From Mactra quadrangularis (Eukaryota > Mollusca > Bivalvia > Venerida > Mactridae), in contig CM046311.1 of the NCBI GenBank assembly GCA_025267735.1, positions 22,156,020-22,220,019 of the forward strand: a stretch of 64,000 bases of DNA. The letters run 5' to 3'. The notes below the pieces were generated by a model, which was not told the DNA's origin, made no database searches, and worked only from the letters and a program-made list of their open reading frames with translations. Made by a program: the position numbers and the translations under genes. The first letter of the stretch is position 1. Each line of letters begins with the position of its first letter. Shown piece after piece: positions 60,601 to 64,000 of this stretch.

Positions 60601-63251
60601 GTAGACATTATTCTACATACATATAATTCAATGATATTTGGAATCAATTGGCTAAAAATGACCTTATTATGAATGTTTCTGGCATTTGACTTACAATAAT
60701 TTTTACCACAAGATTTTTCTTGTAAAAAGCACGGCAACGGCCTCCTAAATCTTAGCCATACATTAACTGAAATGATTCCCAACGATTTTTTGCCCATTAT
60801 CAGTCATTTGCTCATCCCATCCATTCATAATATTTTAAAACTCAAGATTGATTCAATTTCTAATACAAATAAAATTGATAAAATATTCAAATCTCTCTCA
60901 TGAAAATGATACTACATATTGCAAACATCATGATATGTGAATGTTTGACAAGTAATCGCTTCAATCATACAAGTATTGGTTCAACTTGACAACATTGTTT
61001 GACATATATAACTTTATTATTAGTCGAATATTATCATGTAAAATATCAAATTTCAAAATGATGACATTCAAAAAATTTAAGTCTTAATACTTTTATCAAC
61101 TTATGATATTTAAAAGGTACAAATTTAGTTTTATTATACAAACAAGGATTTTTTTACGGCAATTTGGCAATATACGCAATTTGTTGAAAAAATCTGATGT
61201 CTAAGTTTGAGTAAGTATTTTATACATTAGTACCCACCGAAAGTTTGGAGACATTTTCACTTAAGTAAGACTTCTACATAGGTTTTATCAAAAATTTGAT
61301 TACCATTTATTTTGAAATGCTTTTTAACTTTGACTTTTTTATGGTACTATTTGTAGTTGAGACTACCAAAGACTAGCTTGAAATCTATGTTATAGAAAAG
61401 AGTAACATTGAATTTGGTTTTGGAGGCTTTGGGATATCAGATGCTGAATCTTATAAGTGTGATGCATTCAAGAATATTGTTTTCATTTAATCATCAACCA
61501 TATTAAATGTATTAGAAATAGTGGTTCTACCCAAAACAATTAATGATATTTAAAAAAAAAAAATTCCCTTTGCCTCCAAACTTCAGGTGGGTACTGCAGG
61601 CCTACATATCAATACTGGAGCATCTAAGTGTTTTTTTGGACAAATTTATTAAAAATTACTAATCCGCACATATCGAAGTATCATAACAATAAATCAAGAC
61701 TAAATGGCAAACGTTTTTGTGAGAATGAGCTCAGTTGAAACGTAATTTCATAAAATCAACTAAATTTAAGTATTATTTACAGTCGATTTAAGCAAGTGGC
61801 TTGTCGTATATTGTTTTTTATGTTTGACAATATTTTCATCATTGATTTATATTGAACCAAGTTCAAAGTTCATAAAGTTAAGACATTAAGATCTACTTCA
61901 AAATTATTTCCGCATAAATTATTCAAAGCAGTTTGAACATCAAACGAATAATAATTTCTCCCCATAAGAATAAAAACTTCTCCCCATCAAACATTATGAC
62001 ACCTATTATATGTATATAGAACATTTAAAACGTGACCTTAAATAGAAAGATATACATATAATTCAAACATTAAACACAGACTACCTATTTAATAAGAGAA
62101 ATAAATTCATAAAACCAGCATCATTAGTTAAGTTATTCAAGATAATAACCTTAAAGATCAAAGAGACGAAATGAAATGTCATGTCTTCGTTCAAACCATA
62201 TCAAGTGAATTTAGATAAACATAATAACTGCTCCCCAATGATAATATCAGCTAGTCCCTTCGATAATTAGACAAGGTCAAAAATTAAAAATTAATAAAAA
62301 GTGCAACAACTTTTCCCCTTTGGTATTACTTTGACCAAAGGTCATACATTTTTTTACAGGCAAAATTTGGGTTTTGACTGACATGTTTTAAAATATTGAT
62401 TAAAAATACATGCCCAGATTTTTAAGAGCAGACGCAGCATGCCTATAGAAATCATGGTCTTGAAAATGCCATCATTTTACCATCTTGGGTGATTCTTTAA
62501 CCATGCATCATTAAAACACAAAAAAGTTTATTTTATAGCGTCTCGTTAAACGTAAATGACCATAAAAATATATTGCACACAAAAATTCTCCCTCGCTAGA
62601 TGCTTGAGTAGGTAATAACTTGGCTTTAGTGTCATTCTATTTTGACGACCTCAATTTGAATATGATTTATGAGCCCTTTCAAATGTTTGATATCATTTTA
62701 AAACCTGGTCGTTCATGCCAAAAATGCAAATAGCTTCATCAAGCTTTGAACGTGTTGTTGTAGTTTAAGAATGAATATATTGTTCAAGCAAGATGCATGA
62801 AAGTGTTGTGTCCATAGCAACAATGACATTAAATGATGCATTTTGTTGTCAAGTTCTGTTTTACAATAAAATTGTCTAATTATAATACTTTCTGTGATAG
62901 ATAATTATAATAACAGAAAGACAATTTTCAAAGTAGACATTTTCAATGTTTAGAGGACTCTACTGGTTGAATAATGGATCATAGATAAGTATTCAACAAT
63001 GCATACTGCACGAGTTTAAGCTCCATACCAGCAAAACAAAATGAATCAAGCCTTCCTCATGTCTTTCACTAAATTCGGCATTGTCTTAAAATTACAATGT
63101 ATTTGTAGGAATTACTTGTAAAAGCCAGTAAAGAAGTAACTAAATCTTCTGATGACCTGATGTAGTAGGAGTCTAAAATAGAATGTTGTAAAGTATATTA
63201 TAATCATAAAAAACATTTTAAAAACAGGGTCAATTTATGTTTAACTCTAGA

Positions 63252-63252
<1 letters not shown>

Positions 63253-63289
<37 letters not shown>
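63253..63289. repeat. TTA microsatellite
   Basis: Twelve uninterrupted TTA units. Confidence 0.95.
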
Positions 63290-63290
<1 letters not shown>

Positions 63291-63333
63291 GTCTACTACA
63301 AGTAAAACATAGTAAGATGGGAAAGCATTATCG

Positions 63334-63410
63334 TGGGCTTAGTGCACAATGGTTGTAACTGACACTCTTGTTTTAACATGAGTTACAACCTTTCTGCGCT
63401 AAGCTTGCGG
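63334..63410. repeat. Hairpin element, copy 4 (GGCTTAGCGCAAAA arms)
   Basis: GTGGGCTTAGTGCACAATGG followed by TTGTAACT pairs with AGTTACAACCTTTCTGCGCT followed by AAGCTTGC. Inner-stem pairing GGTTGTAACT is exact. Confidence 0.82.
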
Positions 63411-63659
63411 TATATAGAAATACAATGTTACACCATTGTATAATATATTCACAAGGAGAATGTTACTAAAATAAAGACTATATCTGCAGAAATCTTGAGG
63501 GTTTTTATTGTACTTGTATTATCTGGTCCCACAGGCTTATCGTCACATTTTATTTCATGATATGCAAACAACAAAAACTTTGTACAGTTTTAAATAGTTT
63601 AGAATATTTTAGAGACATTTTACTGATAGCAAGGTTGGTGGTCTGGTACATTACTGTAT

Positions 63660-63872
63660 ATCTTAACATCTTTGTGTGCATTTAAAATTTCCACTTTTCA
63701 CATGGACACATTGGACTGACCTGCCTAATTTCAGTGGTAGGAGGAATAATGGCCACATAAATTATTTCATGACCATTGACCAAGCTCCAAGATGGTATGT
63801 ACTGCCAAGAAATCGAACCCACGACCCCTAAATCAGTCAATGCGTGTGCTGCCGACTGAGCTAGCCGGGCAA
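63660..63872 (-). mobile_element. tRNA-Lys-like SINE, second family
   Basis: On the - strand the head reads GCCCGGCTAGCTCAGTCGGC, then a broken anticodon arm, then GGGTCGTGGGTTCGATTTC with the B box. These are the A- and B-box parts of tRNA-Lys. The missing 3' acceptor strand (no CCGGGC-like end) argues against a working tRNA. The body continues with GGTCAATGGTCATGAAATAA and GGCCATTATTCCTCCTACC. The left limit is uncertain. Confidence 0.65.
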
Positions 63873-64000
63873 GCTCTTTTTACAATACAAATCTATACAA
63901 AAATGAAAATGTTTAAAGTAAAGTGCATAAAATTCATTAAATAAAAGAAATGTACATTATGATACTAAAACATTTAAGCAAATGTGTATTTAAAAAGATT

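Larger units (their letters stand above)
55435..63250. other. Non-coding AT-rich host DNA
   Basis: No gene established. ORFs at 55473 (70 codons), 57232, 58530/58651 and 60453 (114 codons, -) have no domain or splice support that I can see. CCAAT words cluster at 58780-58850 (AGCCAATCAAATCAG, TTGGCCAATGATTGG). Segments near 56930-57190 and 57540-57690 keep CpGs and are listed separately. Confidence 0.45.

Noticed and set aside
60453..60797. 114-codon - strand ORF
   Set aside because: Starts with ATG but shows no domain, codon bias or splice sites; kept only as a low-grade open frame.
63800..63872. Functional tRNA-Lys gene
   Set aside because: The anticodon arm is broken and the 3' acceptor strand does not pair; it is a SINE head.

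Overview
This is a 64 kb piece of an AT-rich, intron-like, repeat-laden eukaryotic genome. No continuous protein gene is visible. The best guess is a mollusc, probably a bivalve. The reasons are a tRNA-Leu-type primer site in an LTR element, a short element with ends reading ATACCCCCGC...GCGGGGGTAT followed by a GTCCGTCCGT stretch, recurring TTATCTCCCTT words, and a tRNA-derived SINE present in six copies. The species call is inference; no conserved housekeeping gene anchors it.

Layout. (1) 1-7763 is most of a young, non-autonomous LTR retrotransposon on the + strand. The last 789 bp of its 5' LTR is identical by eye to 6975-7763. A tRNA-Leu-type primer-binding site follows at 791. A leader of direct repeats and a 28-bp CAA-rich minisatellite lead to one 79-codon ORF, which is a lone integrase H2C2 zinc finger. 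A polypurine tract then precedes a 3' LTR that is probably about 4 kb long. That LTR carries an array of GTTCGCGCAAC units, a perfect palindrome and a TATA/Inr promoter. (2) 7764-44921 is non-coding host DNA with microsatellites, minisatellites, SINEs, MITE-like inverted repeats and a family of about 70-bp hairpins. A few splice-flanked short reading frames could be small exons. (3) 44922-48337 is a 3.4 kb DNA transposon with 32-bp inverted ends, iterated subterminal palindromes, a frameshifted transposase pseudogene and a nested MITE. (4) 48338-64000 is non-coding apart from a possible 48-bp micro-exon on the - strand. It holds a recent ~960-bp tandem duplication, each copy with a SINE and X-box-like palindromes, and a tRNA-Lys-like SINE near the right edge.

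How it fits together. Most of the window is probably intron or intergenic DNA shaped by mobile elements. The candidate exons at 52.5, 40.0 and 34.8 kb on the - strand have mutually compatible intron phases, so they could belong to one long gene. I do not recognise its product and the chain may be chance. Islands that keep CpG (12.2, 25.5, 42.0-42.7, 57.0 and 57.6 kb) stand out from the CpG-poor background and are the likeliest regulatory or first-exon segments.
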